Notes: generated by a model from the letters alone, not told the origin. DNA of 64,000 nucleotides from Peristeroidobacter soli (GCF_004138485.1 NZ_RYEV01000005.1:310001-374000); one strand, 5' to 3'; shown: positions 8,034 to 16,068, counted from the first letter of the stretch. Translations and numbers: made by a program.

Positions 8034-8714
8034 TTAGCATCGTGGCACCAATCTCCATCTGCCCGACACCAATACAGCTTGTCGGCCGGTGCCGGGGTCC
8101 GTAGCAGTCGAGCCCGGCACGCCCGCTGAGTGATTCAAAAGATCCTGCACGTAGGCTTTGCAGACCGCATCGGCGGCAGCCTCGTCGAGTCCTTGTGCTT
8201 GCGTCACGTGGCTGGGAGTTCCTGCGATGACTGTTGACGGCCTCACTGCAAGAGCAAGAGTTAGCCCAAGGCTCGCGATTGAGAGCAACAAGAGGATGTA
8301 GAATCCATCCATCTTGTGATGTGAGTGCACGCTTTTCTTGAACACTGTGAAAGGGCTCGCGAGGCTAATCTGAGTGCCCAAATCGACCGCCAGTCCGAGT
8401 TCCGTGAGTTTCTTTTCTGCCTGAGTCCCTGCGTTGACAGCCCCCTTAAGAAGGCGGTGATACCACAGCCTATCCATCAGATAGAAAGCCAGGAGCGGTA
8501 CGAGAGAGGCTGCCACGATCAAAGCAGCAGTTGGAATGTGATGGCCATTAATGGTTGCAGTGCCCCCATCTTTGAGGGCGTTTGCGCCTAAGCCTAAAAA
8601 TGCACCCGTGACAATTAGGGCAAAGTTTCGGATGCGAAGCTCCAAATCGTTGAAGTGTTGTTGCACGTCCACGATCTTCTTCCAGATCTCAATTTGCGCC
8701 GCCATCTCGTCCAT
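8034..8714 (-). CDS. Membrane protein, three predicted TM helices, unknown
   Basis: 226 residues. An amphipathic N-terminal helix (1-30) precedes TM1 (~31-46, FALIVTGAFLGLGANAL), TM2 (~62-80, TAALIVAASLVPLLAFYLM) and TM3 (~137-158, ILLLLSIASLGLTLALAV). A ~55-residue soluble loop lies between TM2 and TM3, and the tail contains a Cys near each end. Its ATG overlaps the stop codon of the upstream HAD gene by one base (TAATG), so the pair is translationally coupled. I recognise no family. Membrane proteins paired with a soluble enzyme on islands are often effectors or anchors, but nothing in the sequence proves that here. Confidence 0.6.
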   Translation of the reverse strand: MDEMAAQIEIWKKIVDVQQHFNDLELRIRNFALIVTGAFLGLGANALKDGGTATINGHHIPTAALIVAASLVPLLAFYLMDRLWYHRLLKGAVNAGTQAEKKLTELGLAVDLGTQISLASPFTVFKKSVHSHHKMDGFYILLLLSIASLGLTLALAVRPSTVIAGTPSHVTQAQGLDEAAADAVCKAYVQDLLNHSAGVPGSTATDPGTGRQAVLVSGRWRLVPRC

Positions 8715-9562
8715 TAGATCTCCATTATTTTAATGATCTCATCGAACGAATCGCGTAGCACGTATGTTGGTGTGACCGCGCCCGGTCTCAATGCCTCTCG
8801 TTCGCGTGCCACCATCTCAGGTGTCCAATGCGTCACCTTTTTCAATAGATCGTATTCCTCGGCCCTGTGCTGTGCAGCCCCGTATGCTGCGTGCACAGAA
8901 GTGACCTGGGCCTGCTGCGCCATGAAGACGTCCTTCCACAGGTTGTCACCAACGTATACAGTGCTTTCAATGTCAAATCCAAGTTCGTCAACGATGCTCA
9001 ATAGGATGTGCGGATTTGGCTTGTATTCGCCCTCAGGAGTGAAGCGATGTCTGGTGTACTTCAGTTCATAGGTTTCGGGTGAGTACTTTCGAATGGAGCT
9101 CGCGTCATCGGGTAGAGCGTGATCAACCGGTGAATACAGAAAATCTATCCTTTCGTCGAGTCCGAGCTTTCTAAAGCGGTAGCTCGTATAAAAGGCTTTT
9201 GATTCCGTGAAGGCGGCGACAGTTATTCCTGCTTTTCTGAGGAAGTCCAGAGCAGCATGGACACCGGGATATGGCTTAAGGTATTCACGCCGAGCTTCTC
9301 GGAAAGAATCGATGGCGGGCTGCATCACGTTCATGACATCCGCCCCGTAGAGTCTCTTCAATGAGGGTAGCTCGGTAAGAACAAAGGCGTACTCGCTAGT
9401 TCCGTGCTTCTGATGCAGTTGACTGCACTCAGCATAGAATAGTTCTGGGTCCATGCCCGAGATGTCCAAGGCTTTGCGACTCATAGCCGAAAAGGACTCG
9501 TACCAAAGGCGCTGCCAGTCAAACAGTGTATTGTCGACGTCCGTGATCAGCAGTTTTTTCAC
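8714..9562 (-). CDS. HAD-superfamily hydrolase
   Basis: 282 residues. The HAD motifs are in order: motif I DVDNTLFD (8-15, nucleophile D8), motif II Thr in AAFTES (T119), motif III Lys in KPNP (K181), and motif IV GDNLWKD (D206, D211). A helical cap domain lies between motifs I and II (~16-95), as in C1-type phosphatases such as phosphoglycolate or nucleotide phosphatases. It should dephosphorylate a small phosphorylated metabolite; the substrate is unknown. The start is GTG. The last ~50 residues extend past the fold and may bind the co-encoded membrane protein, whose gene follows with a one-base overlap. Confidence 0.75.
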   Translation of the reverse strand: MKKLLITDVDNTLFDWQRLWYESFSAMSRKALDISGMDPELFYAECSQLHQKHGTSEYAFVLTELPSLKRLYGADVMNVMQPAIDSFREARREYLKPYPGVHAALDFLRKAGITVAAFTESKAFYTSYRFRKLGLDERIDFLYSPVDHALPDDASSIRKYSPETYELKYTRHRFTPEGEYKPNPHILLSIVDELGFDIESTVYVGDNLWKDVFMAQQAQVTSVHAAYGAAQHRAEEYDLLKKVTHWTPEMVAREREALRPGAVTPTYVLRDSFDEIIKIMEI

Positions 9563-9703
9563 AATTGCACGCTTGAATATCGCTTAGAACGTTCTGCGGT
9601 ACGACGCCGTAGCCAAGGCTATGTTCCTTCTGCTCTGCCGTTGTCGCGGTCGGTTGAGAGTATTCCTCAAGTTTAATGGGCTTGAGGTAAACGAGTGTTG
9701 TGA

Positions 9704-10057
9704 TTAGCTGTGTGACGCACGTTGCTCCGTGCGCCGTGGTTTCGGGGCCGGTCTCACCGACAGTCTCAGACCAAACGCCTCAAGGATGAGTGCCAACGTA
9801 TCCAGCCGCGGATTGCCGCTCGCAGACAGGGTCCGATAGAGCGTTTCGCGTGACAATCCTGTCTTCTCGGCAAGCGCCCCCATGCCGCCCACGGCTTCCG
9901 CCACCGTACGAAGCGCGATCGGGACCGCGCGTGCGTCGCCATCCGCCAGCATTTCTTCGAGATAAACGGCGATCTCCGCATCGCTGTGAAGATGGACTGA
10001 CGCGCGGAAGGGCACGCTAGGTGCGATTTTGCGCTTTGTAGTCTTTCCAGTAGGCAT
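9704..10057 (-). CDS. Antitoxin: XRE-type HTH addiction-module protein
   Basis: 117 residues from the ATG at 10057 (MPTGKTTKRK). The frame is open further upstream but runs inside the toxin gene. LADGDARAVPIALRTVAEAVG is followed by the helix-turn-helix GALAEKTGLSRETLYRTLSASG and LDTLALILEAFGLRLSV. This is the pattern of the 'probable addiction module antidote' family that partners Gp49-like toxins. It should neutralise the toxin and, through the HTH, repress the shared promoter. The gene overlaps the 3' end of the toxin gene by 41 bases with this start, consistent with coupling. The tail is basic and low-complexity. Confidence 0.75.
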   Translation of the reverse strand: MPTGKTTKRKIAPSVPFRASVHLHSDAEIAVYLEEMLADGDARAVPIALRTVAEAVGGMGALAEKTGLSRETLYRTLSASGNPRLDTLALILEAFGLRLSVRPAPKPRRTEQRASHS

Positions 10058-10349
10058 GTGCTTGCTCGATATCTTTCGCTTGAGTGCGCTTGTCGCCGCC
10101 ACACAGAAGGATAACAACGGTGTTGGCATGCTGTGCGAAGTACACCCGATAGCCGGGGCCATGGTCGATGCGCAGTTCATTCACGCCGCCGCCCACTGAC
10201 CGCCAATCACCGCGCAATCCGAGAGCCAGTCGTTCAAGGCGGGCGTCGATCCGAGCACGCGCAATGCGGTCACGGAAGCTGCTTAGCCATTCCAATACGG
10301 GAATTTTGCCGTCCTGGGTTCGGTATTGCCGTACTTTGATGGAACTCAT
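10017..10349 (-). CDS. RelE/HigB-type toxin (phage-derived Gp49-like family)
   Basis: 110 residues, typical for the family. Recognisable blocks are KIPVLEWLSSFRDRIARARI, LERLALGLRGDW, VNELRIDHGPGYRVYFAQH and VVILLCGGDKRTQAKDIEQA. This is the RelE-superfamily fold with the conserved Gly-Gly-Asp-Lys strand and C-terminal helix. Members cleave mRNA, usually at the ribosome. The toxin gene precedes the antitoxin gene, as in higBA. A palindrome 12-28 bases upstream of the start looks like the autoregulatory operator. It lies at the inner end of the island next to the tmRNA gene. Confidence 0.8.
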   Translation of the reverse strand: MSSIKVRQYRTQDGKIPVLEWLSSFRDRIARARIDARLERLALGLRGDWRSVGGGVNELRIDHGPGYRVYFAQHANTVVILLCGGDKRTQAKDIEQAHAYWKDYKAQNRT

Positions 10350-10360
10350 TCTAGATCGCT

Positions 10361-10378
10361 TGTAGCCTAAAGGCTACC
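10361..10378. promoter_or_regulatory. Probable operator of the toxin-antitoxin operon
   Basis: GTAGCC (10362-10367), four bases TAAA, then GGCTAC (10372-10377) form a perfect inverted repeat. It lies immediately upstream of the toxin start at 10349 on the minus strand. Similar GTAGCC-N4-GGCTAC palindromes precede Gp49-type toxin operons elsewhere (from memory). Binding by the HTH antitoxin is the natural inference. Confidence 0.55.
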
Positions 10379-10777
10379 CCCTGCTATTTATGGATGTCCC
10401 GCGCAGACCATCGCAGTTGTTCGTTTACTCGGGCATCGCTTTCCATCGCGCTGGCGAGTAGTCGTTAAGATCGAACGGGGGTGCGCCCTGAACCCATGCG
10501 CTCTGAATGTTTCTTTGTTGTCGGCAGAGCAGGGGTGCGCGCGTTTTTCGCGCTCTTGGTTGTGCGAGTCACCCGCGGAGTCGCGCGTCCTGGTCGCCGC
10601 GCATTTCGAGCGCGGTGTAGTTCTCTCGCGCCTTGGATAGGGAAGAGCCCGGCCCCGCGTACGCTCGTATTCGTGTGTCGGGACGAGCAAGAGGCTGCGG
10701 CCGTGGTCGAGGGCCTTGGACTGCGAGAGGTTGGAGGGCAAATGAGCCGACGCCGACACGCTTCTCGCAATTTCCCC
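10379..10777. other. Gene-free stretch before the tmRNA promoter
   Basis: About 400 bases. Overlapping frames exist on both strands, but their Arg/Ser/Pro-rich composition and the lack of ribosome-binding sites mark them as chance frames in high-GC DNA. I see no RNA, repeat or mobile-element signature here. The island's right boundary may lie within it, since composition returns to core-like GC, but no matching repeat was found. Confidence 0.45.
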
Positions 10778-10805
10778 TTGAGATCCGCCGCTTTGGCCTT
10801 ACACT
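10778..10805 (+). promoter_or_regulatory. Sigma-70 type promoter of tmRNA
   Basis: TTGAGA (10778-10783) and TACACT (10800-10805) are separated by 16 bases. The start would fall near 10812, giving a ~25-base leader removed when the mature tmRNA 5' end at 10837 is made. Confidence 0.55.
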
Positions 10806-10836
10806 AGCGTCCGTTGCCATGAGTGGCGACACCTTC

Positions 10837-11188
10837 GGGGGCGACCGGCTTCGACGTGGGTGGCGAAACTCCAGGTGCATGCGGAGTTGTAGGTAACTCC
10901 TTAAACTGCTTACAAACTTATAGTTGCAAACGACGACAACTACGCTCTGGCGGCTTAATCCCGCCTAACCTCCGCCTGGTATGTGCTTGTGCATCCAGAT
11001 TGGGGGACGCGCTCACAAGCTCGCGAGTCGGTGTGCTACAGGCCGCCTCGTTAAAACGCTCTGCAGCTGGTCGTTCGTCTTCCCTGCTCCTCGGGTAGCG
11101 CGCGGCGAGAATCAATGAGTGAGCTAAGCATGTAGATCTTGTAGCGTAGTGCTTGCGGACGCGGGTTCGATTCCCGCCGCCTCCACCA
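10837..11188 (+). ncRNA. ssrA: Transfer-messenger RNA
   Basis: 352 nt. The 5' GGGGGCG pairs with the 3' CGCCTCC (one G-T pair) before ACCA, forming the alanine-type acceptor stem. GGTTCGATTCC near the 3' end is the T-loop. The resume codon GCA at 10926 starts a tag ending at TAA 10956-10958 that encodes ANDDNYALAA, close to the E. coli ANDENYALAA. With SmpB it rescues stalled ribosomes, adds this tag and directs the product to proteases such as ClpXP and FtsH. smpB lies 0.9 kb downstream on the opposite strand. The CCA is encoded. Confidence 0.95.
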
Positions 11189-11194
11189 ATTCCC

Positions 11195-11230
11195 GAAATG
11201 CCACCGACGCATCGTCGTCGGTGGCATTTC
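11195..11230. terminator. Bidirectional terminator hairpin
   Basis: A perfect 15-bp inverted repeat (arms 11195-11209 and 11216-11230, loop CATCGT) lies seven bases after the tmRNA CCA. It also faces the 3' end of the minus-strand EF-hand gene. There is no long T-run after the stem in the plus direction, while an A/T run in the arm ends suits both directions. It probably separates the convergent units. Confidence 0.65.
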
Positions 11231-11249
11231 GTTGGCGCTGACCCAGCAA

Positions 11250-11936
11250 TCAGGCCGCAACGCTCAACGACCCCACTGCGCTCGAAGCCGACCCCACCGC
11301 CGCGTACTGATTCACCAGCGACGACAGCAGCTTCTCGAAGTTCATCCCACCACTATCACCGCCACGGTGACCCTGCGGACCGCGGCTCATGGCGTCCTCG
11401 AATTCCGCGGAGCTGATGGCGCCGTCGCCGTCGGTATCGTCGCGGGCGAGGATGTCGTCTGCGCTTGGGCCCTTGCCGGAGTCATCGGCGCGGCTGCTCA
11501 GGAAGGTCTCGAGCTCGGTCTTGGAGATCGAGCCGTCGCCATCCGTGTCGATGCTGGAGAACATGTCGCTCGAATCCTCGCCCGAGGGCGGCGGAGGCGG
11601 TGGGCCGCCGTGGCCCGGTTGCATCTGCGAGCTCATCAGCTGCGACTTCAGCTGATCGAACAATGCGCTGGCATTGTCGGTCAGCTCGGTCTCGCTGATC
11701 GAGCCGTTGCCGTCGCTGTCGAGCGCTTTGAGTGCCGATGCCGAGTCGATCGAGCTGCCGGTTTTCTCGCCGACGTAGTCGAGAAACGAGGTGAGCTCGG
11801 TCGCGTCGATGGACTTGTCGCCGTTCGTGTCCACCTTGCTGAACAACTGCTGTTGCAGTTTGGATGTATCCGCGGCACGCGTTTGCGTGCTCGCGTACGA
11901 CGAGTAGCAGTTACTCATCGAAATCGCGCTGGTCAT
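11250..11936 (-). CDS. Four-EF-hand calcium-binding protein
   Basis: 228 residues with four canonical 12-residue EF loops: 36-47 (DTNGDKSIDATE), 73-84 (DSDGNGSISETE), 130-141 (DTDGDGSISKTE) and 167-178 (DTDGDGAISSAE). Each has Asp/Asn at 1, 3 and 5, Gly at 6 and Glu at 12, so calcium binding is well supported. The two pairs are separated by a flexible linker with a run of six prolines (112-117). No Sec signal peptide is visible, so it is either cytoplasmic or exported by a route not evident here. A GGAGGAA ribosome-binding site precedes the ATG. It sits between tmRNA and smpB. Role unknown; calcium buffering or signalling is the family expectation. Confidence 0.8.
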   Translation of the reverse strand: MTSAISMSNCYSSYASTQTRAADTSKLQQQLFSKVDTNGDKSIDATELTSFLDYVGEKTGSSIDSASALKALDSDGNGSISETELTDNASALFDQLKSQLMSSQMQPGHGGPPPPPPSGEDSSDMFSSIDTDGDGSISKTELETFLSSRADDSGKGPSADDILARDDTDGDGAISSAEFEDAMSRGPQGHRGGDSGGMNFEKLLSSLVNQYAAVGSASSAVGSLSVAA

Positions 11937-12098
11937 GTTTCCTCCGGAAAGCGTTACGCCGCACGGTGCGGCTCACCGTGCACATTGCACGGCGACGCGT
12001 CCAGATCCCGTGAGCAACTGTAACCGCGTGACGCGTTCATCACTTTGACCGCGCCACGCTCGGGAAACAGGCAGGGAATGTCTTAAAAGGGTGGGGGT

Positions 12099-12575
12099 TC
12101 AGCGCTTCGAATGTTTCATCAATCGCGATTTTTCGCGCTGCCAGTCGCGATCCTTGGAGGTCGCGCGCTTGTCGTGTTCCTTCTTGCCCTTGGCCAGACC
12201 GATGCGCAACTTGGCGCGGCCGGCCTTCCAATACATTTCCAGCGGCACCAGGGTGTAGCCCTTGCGTTCGACGGCACCGACCAGCCGGCTCAGCTCCGCG
12301 CGGTTCAGCAGCAGCTTGCGCGTGCGGATCGGGTCGGGGATCACGTGCGTGGAGGCGGTGGGCAGGGCGGAGACGTGCGCGCCGTACAGGAAGGCTTCGG
12401 CGTTCTTGAGGAACACGTACGCTTCCTTCAGCTGCACGCGTCCGGCGCGCATGCTCTTGACCTCCCAGCCTTGCAACGACAGACCGGCCTCGTACGTCTC
12501 TTCGATGAAGTACTCGTGGCGGGCCTGGCGGTTCTCGGCGATGGTCGGGTTGTTGTCGGCTTTCTGCTTGCTCAT
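12099..12575 (-). CDS. smpB: SsrA-binding protein SmpB
   Basis: 158 residues. The OB-fold core has the family signatures [40 protein letters not shown] and [13 protein letters not shown]. The C-terminal basic tail [21 protein letters not shown] enters the ribosomal A site and mRNA channel. It binds the tRNA-like part of tmRNA, and ssrA is encoded 0.9 kb away. It is divergent from ratA with 29 bases between start codons, so promoters must overlap; smpB-ratA divergence is common in gammaproteobacteria. Confidence 0.95.
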   Translation of the reverse strand: MSKQKADNNPTIAENRQARHEYFIEETYEAGLSLQGWEVKSMRAGRVQLKEAYVFLKNAEAFLYGAHVSALPTASTHVIPDPIRTRKLLLNRAELSRLVGAVERKGYTLVPLEMYWKAGRAKLRIGLAKGKKEHDKRATSKDRDWQREKSRLMKHSKR

Positions 12576-12604
12576 AGAGGGCGCGGATTGTACCGTGCCG
12601 GCGC

Positions 12605-13042
12605 ATGCGTGAAGTAACTCGAAGTGCCCTGGTCCCCTATTCAGCCGAACAAATGTTCGCGCTGGTGGCGGACATTGAGCAGTATCCGCAGTTCGTGCCC
12701 TGGATTTCCGCCGCGAAGTTGCTGGAAAGCACGCCGGACCAGGTTACCGGCAAGCTGGAAATGCACAAAGCGGGCGTGCGCGAGACGTTCACGACGCGCA
12801 ATTTTCTGAAACGTCCCACCGAGATGTTGATGACGCTGGTGGACGGGCCTTTCAAGACCTTCGAGGGCCGCTGGACGTTTACCCCGCTGGGTGACAAGGG
12901 CGTCAAGGTCGGGCTCACGGTCCGGTTCGAGTTCGCCAGCGCCATGCTCAACATGCTGCTCTCTCGCACGTTCGAGAAGAATTGCAGCGAGTTGATCGAC
13001 GCCTTCGTCGACCGCGCTCGCGAGAAGTATGGAAAAAAGTGA
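12605..13042 (+). CDS. ratA: RatA-type START-domain protein (coenzyme Q-binding/ribosome-associated)
   Basis: 145 residues forming one SRPBCC/START-like domain. [20 protein letters not shown] is followed by YPQFVPW, a central beta-sheet, and the long C-terminal helix [24 protein letters not shown]. coli RatA was described as blocking 50S-30S association; homologues of yeast Coq10 bind ubiquinone. Which applies here is not decided by the sequence. It overlaps rnfH by 14 bases and is divergent from smpB, the standard smpB/ratA/rnfH arrangement. Confidence 0.88.
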   Translation: MREVTRSALVPYSAEQMFALVADIEQYPQFVPWISAAKLLESTPDQVTGKLEMHKAGVRETFTTRNFLKRPTEMLMTLVDGPFKTFEGRWTFTPLGDKGVKVGLTVRFEFASAMLNMLLSRTFEKNCSELIDAFVDRAREKYGKK

Positions 13043-13340
13043 GCTGCTGCGCATCCGCGTGGTGTACGCGCTGCCGGACCAACAGCCAGGGGTCGATCTG
13101 AAAGTGCCGCCCGGCACCTCGCTCACCGAGGCGGTGAATCGCTCAGGGCTGCTGCAAAAATTTCCGGAAGCCGCGGCGCGCCCGTTGGCCTGTGCGATTT
13201 TCGGGCGGGCAGTGCCGCTCACCTATCAGCTGCGCGATGGCGACCGCATCGAGATTCTGCGGCCGTTGCTGATCGATCCCAAGCAGAGCCGGCGCGAAGC
13301 GGCCGAGCGCAGCCGCGCCGAAACTCAACGTCGCAAGTAA
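13029..13340 (+). CDS. rnfH: RnfH family ubiquitin-like protein
   Basis: 103 residues with a beta-grasp fold: RIRVVYALPDQQPGVDLKVP, PGTSLTEAVNRSGLL, LACAIFGRAVPLTYQLRDGDRIEILRPL and the family motif LLIDPKQSRREAAERSR. RnfH is named from the rnf electron-transport cluster, but in most gammaproteobacteria it accompanies ratA, as here, and its job is not established. The start codon lies 14 bases inside ratA, implying translational coupling. Confidence 0.88.
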   Translation: MEKSELLRIRVVYALPDQQPGVDLKVPPGTSLTEAVNRSGLLQKFPEAAARPLACAIFGRAVPLTYQLRDGDRIEILRPLLIDPKQSRREAAERSRAETQRRK

Positions 13341-13341
13341 C

Positions 13342-13719
13342 TCAGTTCGCCGCGGCGGTCTTCGCTTCGGGCGGCTTCACCAGGGTGGGCACCGTGTCGG
13401 TCGGGCGATCGATGCGTTCCACTTTATCGGTGGCGTCGAAGAACACGATGAAATGACGCTTCTGCGGCTCGCTCCAGCGACCGCGCTTGAAGTAGTACAG
13501 GTAGTCCCAGCGCTGACTCACGAAGGGGTCGGCGACCATGGGCGTACCGAGAAGCGATCGCACCTGGACGCGGGTCATGCCAATCGCGACGCGGTCGATG
13601 TCGTCCTTGTCGAGAAAATTGCCTTGTTGAATATCGACGCGGTGGACGCATCCTGTGAGGCCGCCGGCCAGCAGCGCGGTAGCGATCAGCGAGGCCAGTA
13701 TGTACTTGATTCGTGTCAT
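13342..13719 (-). CDS. bamE: Outer-membrane assembly lipoprotein BamE
   Basis: 125 residues. The N-terminal lipoprotein signal has lipobox L-T-G-C with Cys24. The mature SmpA/OmlA domain shows QQGNFLDKDDIDRVAIGMTR, VRSLLGTPMVADPFV and RWDYLYYFKRG, the conserved BamE core. It anchors in the outer membrane and stabilises BamD in the BAM complex. It is divergent from fur, the usual bamE/fur arrangement, with about 110 bases between the starts. The C-terminus ends in a flexible Pro/Ala-rich tail. Confidence 0.92.
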   Translation of the reverse strand: MTRIKYILASLIATALLAGGLTGCVHRVDIQQGNFLDKDDIDRVAIGMTRVQVRSLLGTPMVADPFVSQRWDYLYYFKRGRWSEPQKRHFIVFFDATDKVERIDRPTDTVPTLVKPPEAKTAAAN

Positions 13720-13830
13720 TTCGGGGTGGAGCCAGCGGCTGGGCTGCGAGATAATGCGGCAGGATGATACTCAAAAGCGGTCGGTCTCGCAGCGGGACGC
13801 TCGCGGACATTCGATCTGAGGACCAAGCAC

Positions 13831-14268
13831 GTGGAAACCAATGATTTGCGGAAGGCTGGCCTCAAGGTCACGTTGCCTCGGATCAAGATTCTCGAGATTC
13901 TCGGCACGGCCACGCCGCGCCACATGAGCGCGGAAGACATTTATAAGCATCTGCTCGAATCTCACGAGGATATCGGCCTGGCCACGGTGTACCGGGTCTT
14001 GACGCAGTTCGAGGCCGCGGGGCTGGTGACGCGTCATCACTTCGAGGGCACCACGGCGGTGTTCGAGCTCAACGAGGGCCAGCACCATGACCACATTGTG
14101 TGCTTAGGTTGCGGCCGGGTCGAAGAGTTCATGGATGCCGGTATCGAGGAGCGCCAGCGCCAGGTGGCGGCCCGTCTCAAGTATGAGCTGAAGGATCATT
14201 CCATGATCCTGTACGGCTACTGCAGCCGCCCGGACTGTCCGGCAAGAAACCAGAAAAGCCGCAACTGA
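13831..14268 (+). CDS. fur: Ferric uptake regulator Fur
   Basis: 145 residues starting at GTG, with GAGGA upstream. The N-terminal winged helix includes DLRKAGLKVTLPRIKILEIL and DIGLATVYRVLTQFEAAGLV. Metal sites are HHFEG...EGQHHDHIVC. CLGCGR supplies one Cys pair (C-x2-C), and a second Cys pair lies near the C-terminus (YCSRPDC). With Fe(II) it represses iron-uptake genes. No clear Fur box was found in its own upstream region. It is followed by the convergent recN gene. Confidence 0.93.
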   Translation: METNDLRKAGLKVTLPRIKILEILGTATPRHMSAEDIYKHLLESHEDIGLATVYRVLTQFEAAGLVTRHHFEGTTAVFELNEGQHHDHIVCLGCGRVEEFMDAGIEERQRQVAARLKYELKDHSMILYGYCSRPDCPARNQKSRN

Positions 14269-14286
14269 AGCCACTCCTCTGACGGC

Positions 14287-16053
14287 TCAGCGCCGCGCCG
14301 GCTTCTTCTTCGGAGCGGGGGCGGCAGCTTTGGCCGGAGCCTTGCTCGCGCCAGCCGCCGCCTTGGCGGCAGTCTTCGTCGGCGCCGGCCGCAGCATCTC
14401 GGCGGCATGTTCCCGCGCCTTGTCGGTCACATTGATACCGCCCAGCATGCGGGCGATTTCTTCCACGCGTTCATCGGCAGTCAGCGGGTGAAGGGCCGTG
14501 CGGGTGGTCTTGCCATCCGTCAGCTTGGTCACTCGGACATGCGCGTGCGCCTGGCTGGCGACCTGGGGGAGGTGGGTGACGCAGAGGGCCTGCGCCCGCT
14601 CGCCGAGGGTTCGCAGCTGACGGCCGACGATCTCCGCCACGCCGCCGCCCACCCCGGCATCGACTTCGTCGAACACCAGGCAGGCCAGCGAGCCGGCAAG
14701 GGCATCGGTCTGCACAGCGGCTACCTGAATGGCCAGGCTGATGCGTGACAATTCACCGCCCGACGCCACTTTGGCGAGCGGACGAGGCGGCTGGCCGGGG
14801 TTGGCGCTGACCAGGAACTCGATGTCGTCGGCGCCATTCGCACCGGCCGACTCCGCGGCGCGCACGTCGATCTGAAATTTTCCGCCCGGCATGCCGAGGG
14901 TCTGCATCAACGAGCTGATGCTCGAGCCCAACGATTTCGCGGCGGACTTGCGCGCGGCCGTCAGCTTGTCGCAGGCAGCATTGAATTTTTTCTGGGCGTC
15001 CTCCAGGCGCTTCTCGATCTGCGCCATGGACGCTTCGAGCGAGTCGAGCCGCTGGAATTCCTGCTGCAATTCCGCTTGCAGGTCGAGCAGGGCGCTGACT
15101 TCGACGCGATGCTTGCGCGCGATCGATTCCATGGTCGCGAGCCGGTCCTCGACCCATTCCTGACGCTGCGGATCGGCTTCGAGATCGGACTCGTAACGCT
15201 CCACCGCTTCGACGCCTTCGCGCAGAGCGATCAAGCTCTCATCGATCAACCTCGCCATCGGTGCGAACGTCGGGTCCAGCTCGCCGACATGTCGTGCCGT
15301 GCTGAGCGCGCGCGAGATCGCCTGTTCCGCGCTCACATCTTCCGCTTCACGCAGCAGTTGGATGATTTCTCGCGCACCGGAGGCGAGCCGACCGCGTTGT
15401 GACAAACGCGTCCGCTCGGCGCCGAGCTCTTCAGCTTCGCCGGCCTTCAGATCCAGTGCTTGCAGCTCGCTCGTGTGATAACGCAGCAGCTCGAGTCGAG
15501 CCTCGCGGTCCTGGGCGGAGGCGGCCGCGCGATCGCGTTCTTCTTTGACCTGGGACAAAGTGCGCCAGGTTTCGGTGACTACACTGAGCAGCTCGCGGTG
15601 TTCGCCGCTCTGGTCGAGCAATTCGCGTTGAGCGGAGCGACGGACCAGCGACTGATATTCCATCTGGCCGTGCACGTCGACGAGCGTTTCGCCGAGCTGG
15701 CGCAGCGACTGCACGGACATCGTTTGTCCGTTGACATAAGCGCGCGAGCGACCGTCCGCGGAGATCACTCGACGCAGTACGCATTCACCTTCGTGCTCGA
15801 TGGATTGCTCGTTGAGCCAGGTGTGGGCCGCGGCGTTTTTCTCGATGGCGAACGTCGCGGACACTTCAGCGCGCTCGGCGCCATGACGAACGACTTCGGC
15901 GCCCGCGCGACCGCCGGCCGCGAGCAGCAGCGCATCGACCAGGATCGACTTGCCCGCGCCGGTTTCGCCCGTGAGCACGGTCAGGCCCGGGCCAAGCTCC
16001 AGCTCGACCGCGTCGATGATGGCAAAGTCGCGGATCTGAATATGAGTGAGCAT
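14287..16053 (-). CDS. recN: DNA repair protein RecN
   Basis: 588 residues, SMC-like. Walker A GETGAGKS is near the N-terminus (LTVLTGETGAGKSILVDAL), followed by a long coiled-coil middle region rich in Glu/Arg/Leu. The ABC signature LSRISLAIQ and Walker B LACLVFDEVDAGVGG with CVTHLPQVA lie in the C-terminal head. It takes part in double-strand-break repair. After the fold, ~40 residues form an unusual Ala/Lys/Pro-rich tail (KAAAGASKAPAKAAAPAPKKKP) resembling histone H1-like tails, which could bind DNA. nadK ends 15 bases upstream on the same strand. Confidence 0.93.
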   Translation of the reverse strand: MLTHIQIRDFAIIDAVELELGPGLTVLTGETGAGKSILVDALLLAAGGRAGAEVVRHGAERAEVSATFAIEKNAAAHTWLNEQSIEHEGECVLRRVISADGRSRAYVNGQTMSVQSLRQLGETLVDVHGQMEYQSLVRRSAQRELLDQSGEHRELLSVVTETWRTLSQVKEERDRAAASAQDREARLELLRYHTSELQALDLKAGEAEELGAERTRLSQRGRLASGAREIIQLLREAEDVSAEQAISRALSTARHVGELDPTFAPMARLIDESLIALREGVEAVERYESDLEADPQRQEWVEDRLATMESIARKHRVEVSALLDLQAELQQEFQRLDSLEASMAQIEKRLEDAQKKFNAACDKLTAARKSAAKSLGSSISSLMQTLGMPGGKFQIDVRAAESAGANGADDIEFLVSANPGQPPRPLAKVASGGELSRISLAIQVAAVQTDALAGSLACLVFDEVDAGVGGGVAEIVGRQLRTLGERAQALCVTHLPQVASQAHAHVRVTKLTDGKTTRTALHPLTADERVEEIARMLGGINVTDKAREHAAEMLRPAPTKTAAKAAAGASKAPAKAAAPAPKKKPARR

Positions 16054-16068
16054 CTTCGCGGCGGAGGT

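Noticed and set aside
10481-10807. 108-codon plus-strand frame before ssrA
   Set aside because: Arg/Ala-rich, runs through the tmRNA promoter, lacks a ribosome-binding site and overlaps equally long frames on the other strand.
10837-11188. tmRNA 3' end as the attachment site of the 2.4-10.4 kb island
   Set aside because: Islands integrating in ssrA lie downstream of its 3' end. Here the island is upstream and no duplicated 3' fragment was found.
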